This document shows, one piece after another, positions 8,600-18,104 of a stretch of 64,000 bases of DNA. Source of the stretch: Caballeronia sordidicola (GTDB lineage Bacteria; Pseudomonadota; Gammaproteobacteria; Burkholderiales; Burkholderiaceae); the NCBI RefSeq assembly GCF_001544455.2, contig NZ_FCOC02000001.1, positions 62,001 through 126,000 on the forward strand, given 5' to 3'. Positions within the stretch are counted from its first letter, which is position 1, and each line of letters starts with the position of its first letter. Below the pieces are notes generated by a model. The model searched no databases. It saw only the letters and a program-made list of their open reading frames with translations, and was not told the DNA's origin. The translations under genes and the position numbers were made by a program.

Positions 8600-10261
8600 A
8601 TGTCATCAACGCTTCACGATCTTCCGCGGCCGGAAACTGCCGATGGCGCTCCCCGCGATTTGCAGGAACATATCGCGCGGCTGGAGGCCCGGGGCCTGCT
8701 GATCCGCATCGACCGGCCGATCAACAAGGACACGGAACTGCATCCGCTCGCGCGCTGGCAGTTCCAGGGCGGACTGCATGAAGATCAGCGCCGCGCTTTC
8801 CTGTTCACCAACGTGGTCGACGGCGAAGGCAACACTTATGACATCCCGGTGCTGATCGGCGGCCTCGCGGCCTCGCCGGAGATCTATGCCACTGGCCTCG
8901 GCTTGCCGGTCGACCAGATCGGCAAGGTCTGGATGGAGGCGATCGCCGAACCCGTCCCGCCAGTGATGGTGGAAAAAGCGCCGTGTCAGGAAGTGGTGAT
9001 CAGCGGCGACGAGTTGAAGCACAAGGGTTTGTCGCGCCTGCCGGTGCCGGTTTCCACGCCCGGTTTCGACGCGGCGCCCTATCTCACCGCCACGCTGTGC
9101 GTAACGAAAGATCCTGAGAGCGGTGTGCAGAACATGGGGACTTACCGCGCCGCGCTGAAGTCGGAGGACCGGCTGGGCGTGCGCATGGCGAGTCGCCTGT
9201 CAGGCGCCGGGGGTTATCTCCACTGGGAAAAATATCGGGCAAAAGGCCAGCAGATGCCTTGTGCCATCGTGCTGGGCTGCGCACCGGCCGTGCTCTTCAC
9301 CGGGCCGCAGAAACTCCAGATCGATCAGGACGAGATGGCCGTTGCCGGCGGCCTGATGCGCGCGCCGGTCGAGGTGGTGCGCTGCAAGACCATTGATCTT
9401 CTCGTTCCCGCCGATGCCGAAATCGTGATCGAAGGCTTGATCGACACCGACGCGCTGGAACCCGAAGGCCCGTTCGGCGAAAGCCACGGCCATATCGCGC
9501 TCGAAGACTACAACATGTCCATGCACGTCACCGCGATCACGATGAAGAAGAAGCCCGTCTTCGTCTCGATCATTAGCCAGGTGACGCCCAGCGAAAGCTC
9601 CGTGTTGAAGAAGGTGGCTTATGAGCCGCTGTTTCTCGACCACCTGCAGAAGGTGATGGGCGTGCGCGGCGTCAAGCGCGTGGTGATGCATGAGCCGCTG
9701 ACCAACCTGCGCAAGGTGATCTTCGTGCAGTTTGCGCGCGGCACGCCGCAGGCCGAGGTATGGCGCGGCATGCAGGGAGCGGCAACGCTGCAGGCACAGT
9801 GCGGCAAGCTGGTGATCGCCGTCTCGGAAGATATCAACCCGGAAAATGCCGACGCCGTGTTCTGGTCGCTCGCCTATCGCTCCGACTTCACGCACGACGT
9901 GCATGTGACGCCGTATCGGACGAGCGGGCATGGTCCCAAGTCAGGCCGCGCGCCGCTCGAAAGCACCTTGCTGATCGATGCCACGCTGAAGCACGACATG
10001 CCGCCGCTGGCCCTGCCGAAGGAGCAATACATGACTGCGGCACGCAAGATCTGGGAAGAACTGAACCTCCCGCAACTCGCGCCACAGCCGCCGTGGCATG
10101 GCTATCACCTGGGCGACTGGGACAAGCGCTGGGACGAGTATGCCGACGCGGCGACCTCGGGCGGCTGGCGCGAGACGGGCGAGAGGACCTGGGCCAACCG
10201 GCGCGGCGGCGTAAAGCCAGAAACGCCCGTACGCGATGCTTCAGGCGGCCACAGCGAGTGA
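8600..10261 (+). CDS. UbiD family prenylated-FMN decarboxylase, copy 2
   Basis: A second UbiD-type decarboxylase of 553 residues, clearly homologous to the first along its whole length but diverged. It keeps every catalytic element: NMGTYR with Asn178 and Arg183, and EGPFGE with Glu289 and Glu294. The C-terminal PPWHGYHLGDW extension is shared with copy 1. It has its own strong ribosome site AAGGAG eight bases before the ATG and an AT-rich upstream region. Its wording at the DNA level differs enough from copy 1 to rule out a recent duplication. Two paralogues with one UbiX suggest two sequential decarboxylations, or two related substrates. Followed 58 bases later by an aromatic-acid transporter gene. 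Confidence 0.94.
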   Translation: MSSTLHDLPRPETADGAPRDLQEHIARLEARGLLIRIDRPINKDTELHPLARWQFQGGLHEDQRRAFLFTNVVDGEGNTYDIPVLIGGLAASPEIYATGLGLPVDQIGKVWMEAIAEPVPPVMVEKAPCQEVVISGDELKHKGLSRLPVPVSTPGFDAAPYLTATLCVTKDPESGVQNMGTYRAALKSEDRLGVRMASRLSGAGGYLHWEKYRAKGQQMPCAIVLGCAPAVLFTGPQKLQIDQDEMAVAGGLMRAPVEVVRCKTIDLLVPADAEIVIEGLIDTDALEPEGPFGESHGHIALEDYNMSMHVTAITMKKKPVFVSIISQVTPSESSVLKKVAYEPLFLDHLQKVMGVRGVKRVVMHEPLTNLRKVIFVQFARGTPQAEVWRGMQGAATLQAQCGKLVIAVSEDINPENADAVFWSLAYRSDFTHDVHVTPYRTSGHGPKSGRAPLESTLLIDATLKHDMPPLALPKEQYMTAARKIWEELNLPQLAPQPPWHGYHLGDWDKRWDEYADAATSGGWRETGERTWANRRGGVKPETPVRDASGGHSE

Positions 10262-10319
10262 GCGCCAACGCGCCAGCCGAATGTGAACAACCCCAGGAGC
10301 CAAGGCATCCGGAGACACC

Positions 10320-11678
10320 ATGACTCAAAACAATACCGTCGATATCGCCCAAGTCGTCGAAACGCAGGAGCGGAGCTGGTTCACCGTCACCCTCTTCGTT
10401 CTGTGCGCGCTCGTCATGCTGGCGGACGGCTTCGACAATCAGGCTTTGAATTACGCCGCCCCCGGCATCATCAAGGAATGGGGCATCAACCGGGCCTTGA
10501 TGACGCCCGTGTTCAACATCAGTATCGTTGGCTGGATGGCGGGCTCGATCCTCTTCGCCATGCTGGCCGATCGCATTGGCCGGCGTCGCGCCATCCTGCT
10601 GGCCACCGCGCTGTTCGGCAGCTTCACGTTCGCCGTGCCCTTCGCCCATAACCTGGTCGAACTGTCGATCCTGCGCTTTTGCGCCGCGCTCGGCATCGGC
10701 GGCGGCATGCCGATGGCGGTCTCGCTGATCACCGACTATGCCCGCTCGGGCAAGCGCGGGCTGATCATCACCCTGCTCTATCTCGGCTACACCGCCGGCT
10801 CGTCCGGCGGCGGCCTTCTCGCGGCGGAGATCATCCCGGCGTATGGCTGGCGCTCGGTCTTTTATCTCGGTGGCGCTGGCGCCGTGGTGGCGGTCGTCAT
10901 TTTGTTCGTCGGGCTGCCTGAATCCATCCGCTACCTGATCCTGCGCAATCCCGCCAGCGACCGCATCCTGGCCTATGCGCGCAAGCTGAAACCCAGCGCG
11001 CAATTCGCGGACGACACGCGCTTCACGATCCAGGAGCAGGTCCGCACGGGTGTGCCGGTAAGGCATCTTTTCACCGAGGGCCGCTCGGCCATGACCGCCT
11101 TCCTGTGGCTCGGGCTTGGCCTTTCCTTCGTCACGCACTTCTTCCTCTCGCAATGGATGACGACGCTCCTGACCGACGAAATCGGCTTCGCCAACGCGGC
11201 CCGCAGCCAGGCGCTGTTCCAGCTTGGTGCCGGTTTCAGTTGGTTCTTCGGCTGGTTGATCGACAAGAAGGGGGTACGGGTCATGACGCTGACGATGATC
11301 CTCGGCGCCATTCCAGTGGCGGCTCTCGGGCTGGCCGTCGGCACGGGCGCCAGTCTCACCATGGCGCTCGCGCTGGTCTCGGGCCTGCTGGTCCTGGGCG
11401 GGAACATTGGCCTCAATGCCATTTCGAGCATGATCTACCCGACCTTCATCCGCTCGACCGCGACCGGCGCGTCCTTCGCGGTGGCGCGCATCGGCGCTAT
11501 TGTCGGCCCGTTGCTCGCCGGTGTCCTGATCGCCATCGGAACACCGATTGGAACGATCTTTCTTCTCGGTGCGTTGCCGTTGCTGGCGGCCGGTGTGGCC
11601 TGCTTCATGCTCAACCGGACCATTACGCCGGAAGCCGCGCGGGAGATGGCCTTGCGCTCGGCACTGTCGCGGCATTGA
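10320..11678 (+). CDS. MFS transporter, aromatic acid:H+ symporter (AAHS) type
   Basis: A 452-residue inner-membrane transporter with about twelve predicted hydrophobic helices. Near the N-terminus the loop LADGFDNQALNYAAP matches the DG-x-D signature of AAHS/PcaK-type aromatic-acid importers. The major-facilitator loop motif GSILFAMLADRIGRRR sits between helices 2 and 3. Directly downstream of the second UbiD gene, it most likely imports the carboxylated ring compound that the cluster degrades. Substrate specificity cannot be read from sequence alone. Confidence 0.92.
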   Translation: MTQNNTVDIAQVVETQERSWFTVTLFVLCALVMLADGFDNQALNYAAPGIIKEWGINRALMTPVFNISIVGWMAGSILFAMLADRIGRRRAILLATALFGSFTFAVPFAHNLVELSILRFCAALGIGGGMPMAVSLITDYARSGKRGLIITLLYLGYTAGSSGGGLLAAEIIPAYGWRSVFYLGGAGAVVAVVILFVGLPESIRYLILRNPASDRILAYARKLKPSAQFADDTRFTIQEQVRTGVPVRHLFTEGRSAMTAFLWLGLGLSFVTHFFLSQWMTTLLTDEIGFANAARSQALFQLGAGFSWFFGWLIDKKGVRVMTLTMILGAIPVAALGLAVGTGASLTMALALVSGLLVLGGNIGLNAISSMIYPTFIRSTATGASFAVARIGAIVGPLLAGVLIAIGTPIGTIFLLGALPLLAAGVACFMLNRTITPEAAREMALRSALSRH

Positions 11679-11738
11679 CGCTTTTCTTCCGGCACCAAGG
11701 TCAACCAGGTCGTGGTCATGTAACCATTCGGTATGTTC

Positions 11739-12776
11739 ATGGATAGTGTCAATCTCGACGTGCTGAAGGCGAGCGTTCGCTGGATCGAAAGCGGACGCCG
11801 GGTACTGCTCGTCACGATAGTCAAGACGTGGGGCTCGTCGCCGCGACCGGAAGGCGCGATGCTTGCCATCTGCGAAGACGGCTCGGTGGCCGGCTCGGTA
11901 TCCGGTGGCTGCATCGAGGACGACCTGATTGACCGCGTGCGCCGGCTCGGCATCGAGCAGACGCTTCCGGAAGCCGTGACGTACGGCATCTCCGCCGACG
12001 AGGCGCACCGCTTCGGATTGCCGTGCGGCGGCACGATCGAACTGGTGCTCGAACCACTGACCCGCGCGAGCGGTATCGATGCGTTGTGTCGCCGGGTTGC
12101 TGCCGGTGAACTCGTCGCGCGCTCGCTCGACATGAAGAGCGGCGTGGCGAGCTTCGCGCCGGCGCACTCGACTGACGGCGTCGCGTTCGACGGCCATCGG
12201 CTCGTGACCATTCACGGTCCGCGTTACCGGATGCTTGTGATCGGCGCCGGACAGCTTTCGAACTATCTTTGCCAGATCGCGCTCGGGCTCGACTATCAGG
12301 TGACCGTCTGCGATCCGCGGGAGGAGTACACCGATTCCTGGCACGTTCCCGGCACGACGCTCGTGCGTACGATGCCGGACGACACCGTGCTCGACATGAA
12401 GCTCGACGAGCGCTGCGCGGTCATTGCACTGACGCACGACCCGAAGCTCGACGACCTTGCGTTGATGGAGGCGATCAAAACGCCCGCGTTCTATGTCGGG
12501 GCGCTGGGCTCGCGCCGGAACAATGCCGCACGACGCGAACGGCTGGAGACGTATTTCGATCTCGGCAAGGACGAACTCAGCCGGTTGCGCGGCCCCGTGG
12601 GTATTTATATTGGCAGCCGTACGCCGCCTGAAATCGCGGTGTCGATACTCGCCGAGGTTACAGCCCTCAAGAACGGGGTGACATTGCCGGGAGAATTCCA
12701 GGTGGGAGGAGCCAAGGCCATGCTGGATATCGCGGCGGATGAACGGACGAGCTGCGGCGTGGCGGGGCCTCGATGA
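11739..12776 (+). CDS. XdhC/CoxI family molybdenum-hydroxylase maturation protein
   Basis: About 345 residues of XdhC/CoxI type. These proteins bind the molybdenum cofactor and help deliver its sulfurated form to xanthine-dehydrogenase-family enzymes. The N-terminal XdhC/CoxI domain has TWGSSPRPEGAML and GSVSGGCIEDDL, followed by LPCGGTIEL. The C-terminal half is a Rossmann-like XdhC_C domain with VIGAGQLSNYL and GALGSRRNNAARR. ATGs at 11733 and 11739 are both possible; I prefer 11739. Its presence at the end of the cluster supports the molybdenum hydroxylase at 2-3716 being active and of the XDH class. Confidence 0.92.
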   Translation: MDSVNLDVLKASVRWIESGRRVLLVTIVKTWGSSPRPEGAMLAICEDGSVAGSVSGGCIEDDLIDRVRRLGIEQTLPEAVTYGISADEAHRFGLPCGGTIELVLEPLTRASGIDALCRRVAAGELVARSLDMKSGVASFAPAHSTDGVAFDGHRLVTIHGPRYRMLVIGAGQLSNYLCQIALGLDYQVTVCDPREEYTDSWHVPGTTLVRTMPDDTVLDMKLDERCAVIALTHDPKLDDLALMEAIKTPAFYVGALGSRRNNAARRERLETYFDLGKDELSRLRGPVGIYIGSRTPPEIAVSILAEVTALKNGVTLPGEFQVGGAKAMLDIAADERTSCGVAGPR

Positions 12777-13292
12777 CAATCACTTGTGTTCGATCAAAAC
12801 CGTAGCAGCGACATGAACCGGACGAGCCTTTTCGCAAGACACCTGCCTCTTGCCAGCATTTAATGGCTTTTGTAGGACCGGACGGGAGTATTCATGCCCG
12901 CGACAGCCCCGCCATCGCACGGATGTCTTCCTTCGCCCTAATCGGAGCTGATCGGCTGATCCATTCCGGATTCCACCGCACGACACAGCATTGTGCGTCT
13001 CTCGCCGTCGCAGGCTTTTCCGAAAGCATCCGGCTTATGTTGACCTTCCATTAAAACGCGCCGGGCGCCTCAAAATCGGTCTTTGCGGTCGCTCGCACCG
13101 AGCATGATCTAAGGGCCACGCGTGAGCCGCGGCTTTTTGCGGCGAAGCCAATGAAAAAGAAAACAGATCACAACACTGTCATGTGAGGTTGGGATTATCT
13201 CGGCGCCAACGGTGCTCGCCTGGACGAGCGGTCTTTCAGGATGGCAAGCGAATACAGCGAAAGATAACCCACACGACCAAGCCATAACAATC
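12777..13292 (+). other. Intergenic region without a recognisable gene
   Basis: 516 bases between the xdhC-like gene and the lipoprotein gene. Short frames here do not resemble known proteins. A single CTGTCAT Pho-box half site lies at 13176-13182, but its partner half is absent. The promoter of the phosphoesterase gene is expected in the last 150 bases. Confidence 0.4.
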
Positions 13293-15773
13293 ATGAAAAT
13301 GCGCGCCTCGACAATAGCCTGCCTGGGAGTCATGCTTTCGCTCGCTGCTTGCGGTGGGTCCGACAAAGACAGTCCGCAAACCGCCAGTATCAACGCCACG
13401 GGCGTCGCAGCCTCCGGCGAGCCAGTGGTCGGCGTGAGCGTCACGGTCACCGACAGCGCCGGGAACAGCACGCAATCGAGCGTCACCGACGCGACCGGCA
13501 AGTTCACCGTTTCAATGGCCGGCAAGCCACCATTCATTCTGACGGCGCCCTTCAACGACGTGGACGGCACGCCCGCCACACTGTCGGCGGTGATTAATCC
13601 CGCGGCTTCGTCATCGAGTACGCCGGTGTCGCTGGTCGCCAATCTGAATCCGCTTACGTCGCTGCTGACGCAACGCGTGCTGGGCATCGTGCCGAACGGC
13701 GCGCCTACCAGCGACCAAATCAAGGCGGCGAAGATTTCATCGAACAGCATCGCCCAGGCCGACGCGGATGTCGCGGGCGCACTGCAGCCGCTGTTCACCG
13801 CGTTAAACGTGCCGGCCGCTGCCGTCGCCGATCCGATCGGTACGCCCTATCTGGCGAATTCCACCAATCCTCTCGACAACCTGTTCGATATCGCGCACTT
13901 CACGGTGCATACCGGCGCGGTCGCGGCCGGCACCGACGCAAGCCGCGCACAGATTTCGATTCCAGCCGCGGGCGCGGTATCCGGCGCGATGCCGGCTGCC
14001 GCCGCGAATTCGGCGCTTGCGTTGAGCAACGGCCCGACGACCACCCCGATCCAGCACCTGATCGTGGTCGTCGGCGAGAATCAGACTTTCGACGGCCTGT
14101 TTGGCGGCTATGTGGCCCCGGCCGGCCAGACGGTCAAGAACCTGCTGTCGCAAGGCATGATCAACGCCGACGGCTCGCCCGGCCCGAACTTTTCGCAGGC
14201 CGCGCAGACCCAGGGCGCGACGCAAACCGCCTTCACACTCAATCCGACCCGCACGACGGCTTTCCCGACGCTGCCGCAGCCGGAACAGATCGGCATCGAA
14301 AACCTGCAGACCTTCACGACAGGTGGCGGCACGCCCGATACGCGCTTCCCGGCCAACCTGCCGAACGGGCCATTTCAGATCTCCAAATATGTGCCGTATG
14401 CGCAGGAGATCACCTCCGTCGAGCCGTTGCTCACGCTGTTTTCGATGACAGGCGACCCGGTCCACCGATTCTTTCAGATGTGGCAGCAAACCGGCGGGGA
14501 CAACAGCAAGCACGACATGTTCACATGGGTCGCGACCACTACCGGCCAGGGCGGCGATACAAGCGGAATTACGCCCCAGAATCCGTCGCAGGGCGGCGAG
14601 CTGATGGGCTTCATGAATATGTCGACGGGCGATGCGCCGTATTTCCAGTCGCTCGCGCAGACCTACGCGCTCAGCGATAACTACCATCAGTCGGTCATGG
14701 GCGGCACGGGCGCCAACTTCTTTTCGATTGCGACCGGCGACGAGCCGTTCTTCAATACCGCCGGCGCCGTCGCGACCCCGCCGGCGAACCAGATCGAAAA
14801 TCCGAATCCGATGTCGCAGACGGCGAACTTCTATACGCAGGACGGCTACGAGGGCGGCTCCTACGTCAACTGTTCAGACGCGGCTCAACCGGGTGTCAGC
14901 CCAATACTGAGCTTTCTCGCGGCAAAACACGTCGCGAGTAACTGCGATGCGGGCAAGTACTATCTCGTGAACAACTACAACCCTGGCTTCGACGTAAACG
15001 GCAATGTCCAGCCGATCGGCCCGAACAACTTCAACTATCCGCCGCAGACCGTGCCTACTATCGCCGAGGCGCTGGCGGCGAAAGGCGTGTCGTGGAGCTG
15101 GTACACAGGTGGGCGCGACACGGCGGACGTGACCGCCGAAACCCAGCTTCTGGAAGTGGCGGACCATTTGCCCGCGGCGGCCGCCGCCGCTGCCGCGCAA
15201 GCCGCACAGTACAACGTGATCGGCGATCCGCTCGTAGGATCCAGCAATGTGATGGGCAAGGCGTCGCTGAAGGCCAACCTGAGCGATCTGACGACGTTCA
15301 ACAACGCCATCGCGAGCAACACATTGCCTGCAGTGTCGTTCGTGGTGCCGAAGAATCTGGACAGCGGTCACCCCGGCTATTCCGCGCCCGCCACCTACGA
15401 AGCGTTCCTGAAGAAGCTGGTGGCTAGCGTGCAAGCCAATCCGACGCTGTGGGCCCATACCGCAATCGTGATTACCACCGACGAAGGCGGCGGCCACTTC
15501 GACAGCGGCGCTATCCAGAACCTCGATTTCTTCGGCGACGGTCCACGGATTCCGATGCTGGTGGTTTCGCCGTATGCCCGCGCCGGGATGGTCGATCACA
15601 CGTACTACGATCACGCGTCGGTGCTCAAGTTCATCGAGCATAACTGGCGCATGCAGCCGCTGTCGGCACGTAGCCGCGACCGCCTGCCCAACCCGGTGAC
15701 GTCGACGCAGAGTCCGTATCTGCCGGTCAACACGACGTCGATCGGCGATCTGACGGCGATGTTCAAGTTCTAA
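13293..15773 (+). CDS. Phosphoesterase-family lipoprotein (phospholipase C/acid phosphatase type)
   Basis: An exported lipoprotein of about 826 residues. The signal peptide ends in the lipobox LSLAAC with the lipidated Cys20. A carboxypeptidase-regulatory-like beta domain follows (GEPVVGVSVTVTDSAGNST, residues about 40-100). The catalytic phosphoesterase domain (PF04185-like) starts near residue 250 with IQHLIVVVGENQTFDGLFGG, where the E-N pair binds metal and phosphate. Further motifs are TTDEGGGHFD and DHASVLKFIEHNW near the end. It probably cleaves phospholipids or phosphate esters at the cell surface. The ATG at 13293 is preferred because it starts the lipoprotein signal directly. A strong terminator follows at 15793. 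Confidence 0.88.
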   Translation: MKMRASTIACLGVMLSLAACGGSDKDSPQTASINATGVAASGEPVVGVSVTVTDSAGNSTQSSVTDATGKFTVSMAGKPPFILTAPFNDVDGTPATLSAVINPAASSSSTPVSLVANLNPLTSLLTQRVLGIVPNGAPTSDQIKAAKISSNSIAQADADVAGALQPLFTALNVPAAAVADPIGTPYLANSTNPLDNLFDIAHFTVHTGAVAAGTDASRAQISIPAAGAVSGAMPAAAANSALALSNGPTTTPIQHLIVVVGENQTFDGLFGGYVAPAGQTVKNLLSQGMINADGSPGPNFSQAAQTQGATQTAFTLNPTRTTAFPTLPQPEQIGIENLQTFTTGGGTPDTRFPANLPNGPFQISKYVPYAQEITSVEPLLTLFSMTGDPVHRFFQMWQQTGGDNSKHDMFTWVATTTGQGGDTSGITPQNPSQGGELMGFMNMSTGDAPYFQSLAQTYALSDNYHQSVMGGTGANFFSIATGDEPFFNTAGAVATPPANQIENPNPMSQTANFYTQDGYEGGSYVNCSDAAQPGVSPILSFLAAKHVASNCDAGKYYLVNNYNPGFDVNGNVQPIGPNNFNYPPQTVPTIAEALAAKGVSWSWYTGGRDTADVTAETQLLEVADHLPAAAAAAAAQAAQYNVIGDPLVGSSNVMGKASLKANLSDLTTFNNAIASNTLPAVSFVVPKNLDSGHPGYSAPATYEAFLKKLVASVQANPTLWAHTAIVITTDEGGGHFDSGAIQNLDFFGDGPRIPMLVVSPYARAGMVDHTYYDHASVLKFIEHNWRMQPLSARSRDRLPNPVTSTQSPYLPVNTTSIGDLTAMFKF

Positions 15774-15792
15774 GCGTCTGCACGTCGAGTGA

Positions 15793-15825
15793 ATGGCGAA
15801 GCCGTTCGCTTCGCCATCTTCTTTT
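15793..15825 (+). terminator. Rho-independent terminator after the phosphoesterase gene
   Basis: Perfect ten-base stem ATGGCGAAGC / GCTTCGCCAT around a CGTTC loop, followed by CTTCTTTT. It begins 20 bases after the phosphoesterase stop codon and just before the cytochrome c peroxidase gene. Confidence 0.8.
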
Positions 15826-15838
15826 AGGTTGCGCAAGC

Positions 15839-17209
15839 GTGCTGAAGATTCGACATTGCCACAAACCTGCGACTCGACTGTCCATTGTGACGATAGCCGC
15901 ATTTGCATTGAGCGTAGGCCTGGCGGCGATGGCTCAACCACCGGCTGCAGGCGACCCCGGAACAGGTAATGGTGCGGGCGTGCCTGCAGCGGCATCAACT
16001 GCCGCTATGCCGGCCGTCTCCAAGGTATCGGTTCAGAGGTGGGTTCGATATCCAGTGAGCGCGACTGAACTGAGCCCGAGTGCCAAACTCGGCAAGCAGA
16101 TATTTTTCGATGCGTCGCTGTCCGCATCGGGAAAAATGTCGTGCGCGAGCTGCCATAGCCCGGAGCATGCATATGGTCCGCCTAACGGACTTGCCGTGCA
16201 GCTAGGCGGTCCCGACATGCGCCAGCCGGGAACGCGCGCGGTGCCGTCGCTGCGATACCTGAACTTCACGCCGCTGTTTAGCCGCCACTTCTATACGCCG
16301 GCCTCGGAAGATACCGAAGACGAAGGGCCGACGGGCGGCTTCATGCAGGACGGCTCCGCAGCCTCGCTGCATGAACAGGCGGCGCTTCCGCTGCTCAACT
16401 CCAACGAAATGGCCAATGCCGGCGCGGCTGCGGTCGTGGCGAAGGTGGAACACAGCGCTTATGCCGATACCTTCAAAAAAGTCTTCGGCGCGCAGATTTT
16501 CTCTCAAACCGATCAGGCATTCGCGCACATCGGCGAAGCACTCGAAGCGTTTCAGATCGAAGACGTGAGTTTCCATCCCTATACGAGCAAATTCGACGCT
16601 GCGATGTCGGGCAATGCGGATTTTACGGCGCAGGAACTGCGCGGCTATGCGCTGTTTAACAACCCCGACAAGGGTAATTGCGCGAAATGCCATCTGGACA
16701 TGCCGGGCCCCGGCGGCCGTCCGGCACAGTTCGCCGACTTTTCGTTCGCTGCGCTCGGCGTGCCGCGCAATCCCGCCATTCCGGCTAATCGCGATCCGAA
16801 ATATTTCGACCTCGGGTTGTGCGGTCCCTATCGCCATGATCTGGCGAAAGAAACCGACTTCTGCGGTATGTTCAAATCACCGACGCTGCGCAACGCCGCG
16901 ACCCGCTCGGTATTCTTCCACAACGGCCGGTTTCACAGCCTGGAACAGGCGATGCGCTTTTACGTCGAGCGCGACACCAATCCGCGCAAGTGGTATCCAA
17001 AGCTCGCCCACGGCAAGATCGACAAATTCGACGATCTCCCGATCCGCTATCGCGAGAATATCGACGTGGCTGATGCTCCGCTGAACCGTAAGCCGGGCGA
17101 CAAGCCTGCACTGAACGAGGCGGAGATTCGGGATGTCATCGCGTTTTTGCAGACGTTGAACGACGGCTATTCGGCCACGCCCGGCGGACCGAAAGTGCAA
17201 GCGCGTTAG
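15839..17209 (+). CDS. Di-haem cytochrome c peroxidase (CcpA/MauG family)
   Basis: A periplasmic di-haem protein of about 456 residues. The N-terminus is a cleavable signal peptide (hydrophobic stretch IAAFALSVGLAAMAQ). Haem 1 binds at CASCH (Cys102, Cys105, His106) and haem 2 at CAKCH (Cys281, Cys284, His285), the two-haem layout of bacterial cytochrome c peroxidases and MauG relatives. A long alanine-rich linker after the signal peptide and a tail of about 15 residues are extra. It probably reduces peroxide with cytochrome electrons, or oxidises a substrate as MauG does. The GTG at 15839 directly follows a terminator, so it needs its own promoter or relies on read-through; an internal start is possible. 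Confidence 0.88.
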   Translation: MLKIRHCHKPATRLSIVTIAAFALSVGLAAMAQPPAAGDPGTGNGAGVPAAASTAAMPAVSKVSVQRWVRYPVSATELSPSAKLGKQIFFDASLSASGKMSCASCHSPEHAYGPPNGLAVQLGGPDMRQPGTRAVPSLRYLNFTPLFSRHFYTPASEDTEDEGPTGGFMQDGSAASLHEQAALPLLNSNEMANAGAAAVVAKVEHSAYADTFKKVFGAQIFSQTDQAFAHIGEALEAFQIEDVSFHPYTSKFDAAMSGNADFTAQELRGYALFNNPDKGNCAKCHLDMPGPGGRPAQFADFSFAALGVPRNPAIPANRDPKYFDLGLCGPYRHDLAKETDFCGMFKSPTLRNAATRSVFFHNGRFHSLEQAMRFYVERDTNPRKWYPKLAHGKIDKFDDLPIRYRENIDVADAPLNRKPGDKPALNEAEIRDVIAFLQTLNDGYSATPGGPKVQAR

Positions 17210-17735
17210 AGGAGCCACTAGGCCCGCGCGAACCTGTCCCGAGTAACTCACTGATACCGCCGCGCGGGGTTGCAGTAATACGACGCAAAGCTGGCTGAAT
17301 TTTTCAGCATCGCGATTCGTGGCCAGATCTCCCGCCCGCCGCACAGCCTCGGCGACAATGGGAGTCGCCAGTGATGAAAAGGTGCTTGCGATTGAACCCG
17401 TTCTTTCTTGATAGCGATGAAACAACTGGCCGCCGATCTTCCTGAAAGAGATTGATTGGCTGCGGCAACGGCCAGTCAGCATCCATGTCCACCATTCAAG
17501 CGTCGAGTCGGACAAGAAAACTTTCACCCGCGACATTACCCACAGCGATATTTTCCACTTCACAATCTCTGTGGCGATTTGATGAACGACTTCCAAATTG
17601 TCGCTTATGGACCGCTCCCATATCGAGACCTTGCCGGGAATCTACGGTTTTGTATTAGCATGTTCGCTTATATCAAGCGTCGCGCGACATGCCGACGCAC
17701 CGAAGACACCTGGAAGAGATAAGTGGGAGTTCAGT
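17210..17735 (+). other. Intergenic region before the NUDIX gene
   Basis: About 525 bases, less GC-rich than its neighbours. Frames on both strands are broken by stops and resemble nothing I know. The NUDIX frame stays open upstream to a TTG at 17598 and an ATG at 17607, so part of this stretch may be translated. Confidence 0.35.
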
Positions 17736-18104
17736 TTGAAGACACGCGCCACCGTTATCTGTCGCCGAGGTAAGCGAATTCTCCTGGTCGCACGTAGTCA
17801 GTCGAAGTGGGCTTTGCCGGGCGGGATCCTTAAGCGAGGAGAACATCTCCCGGACGCCGCACTTAGGGAACTCAAGGAAGAGACGCGGCTTTCCGGGAAG
17901 TCGGCCAGATATCTCTTCGACTTTCGTGGAAAGCAAAAGCACCATCACGTGTTCTCCTGCGAAATCTCGAATCGCGCCAAGGCTCGCCCGAGTAACGAGA
18001 TATCCAAATGCCGTTGGGTCCACCTCGAAGACATCCCTCGCCTCTTGACCAGTGCGCCGACGACCGACATCGTGAAGCTCATGGGTCAACGGCGTAAAAA
18101 GTAG
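17736..18104 (+). CDS. NUDIX hydrolase
   Basis: A small NUDIX-fold pyrophosphohydrolase of about 122 residues, acting on a nucleoside diphosphate linked to another group. The NUDIX box is complete: a GGILKRGEHLPDAALREL segment followed directly by KEETRLSG, matching G-x5-E-x7-R-E-U-x-E-E-x-G-U. The start is uncertain. TTG at 17736 has GGGAG at ideal distance and gives a domain-sized protein. The same frame reaches ATG 17607, which would add a hydrophobic leader of about 43 residues. The gene stands alone between the peroxidase gene and the mipA cassette. Confidence 0.8.
   Translation: MKTRATVICRRGKRILLVARSQSKWALPGGILKRGEHLPDAALRELKEETRLSGKSARYLFDFRGKQKHHHVFSCEISNRAKARPSNEISKCRWVHLEDIPRLLTSAPTTDIVKLMGQRRKK

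Noticed and set aside
9888-12779. 963-codon minus-strand frame over UbiD2, the transporter and xdhC
   Set aside because: Same antisense artefact of GC-rich coding DNA; no motif, no ribosome site.
13176-13182. CTGTCAT Pho-box half before the phosphoesterase gene
   Set aside because: A real Pho box needs a second half 11 bases on; GGTTGGG there does not match.
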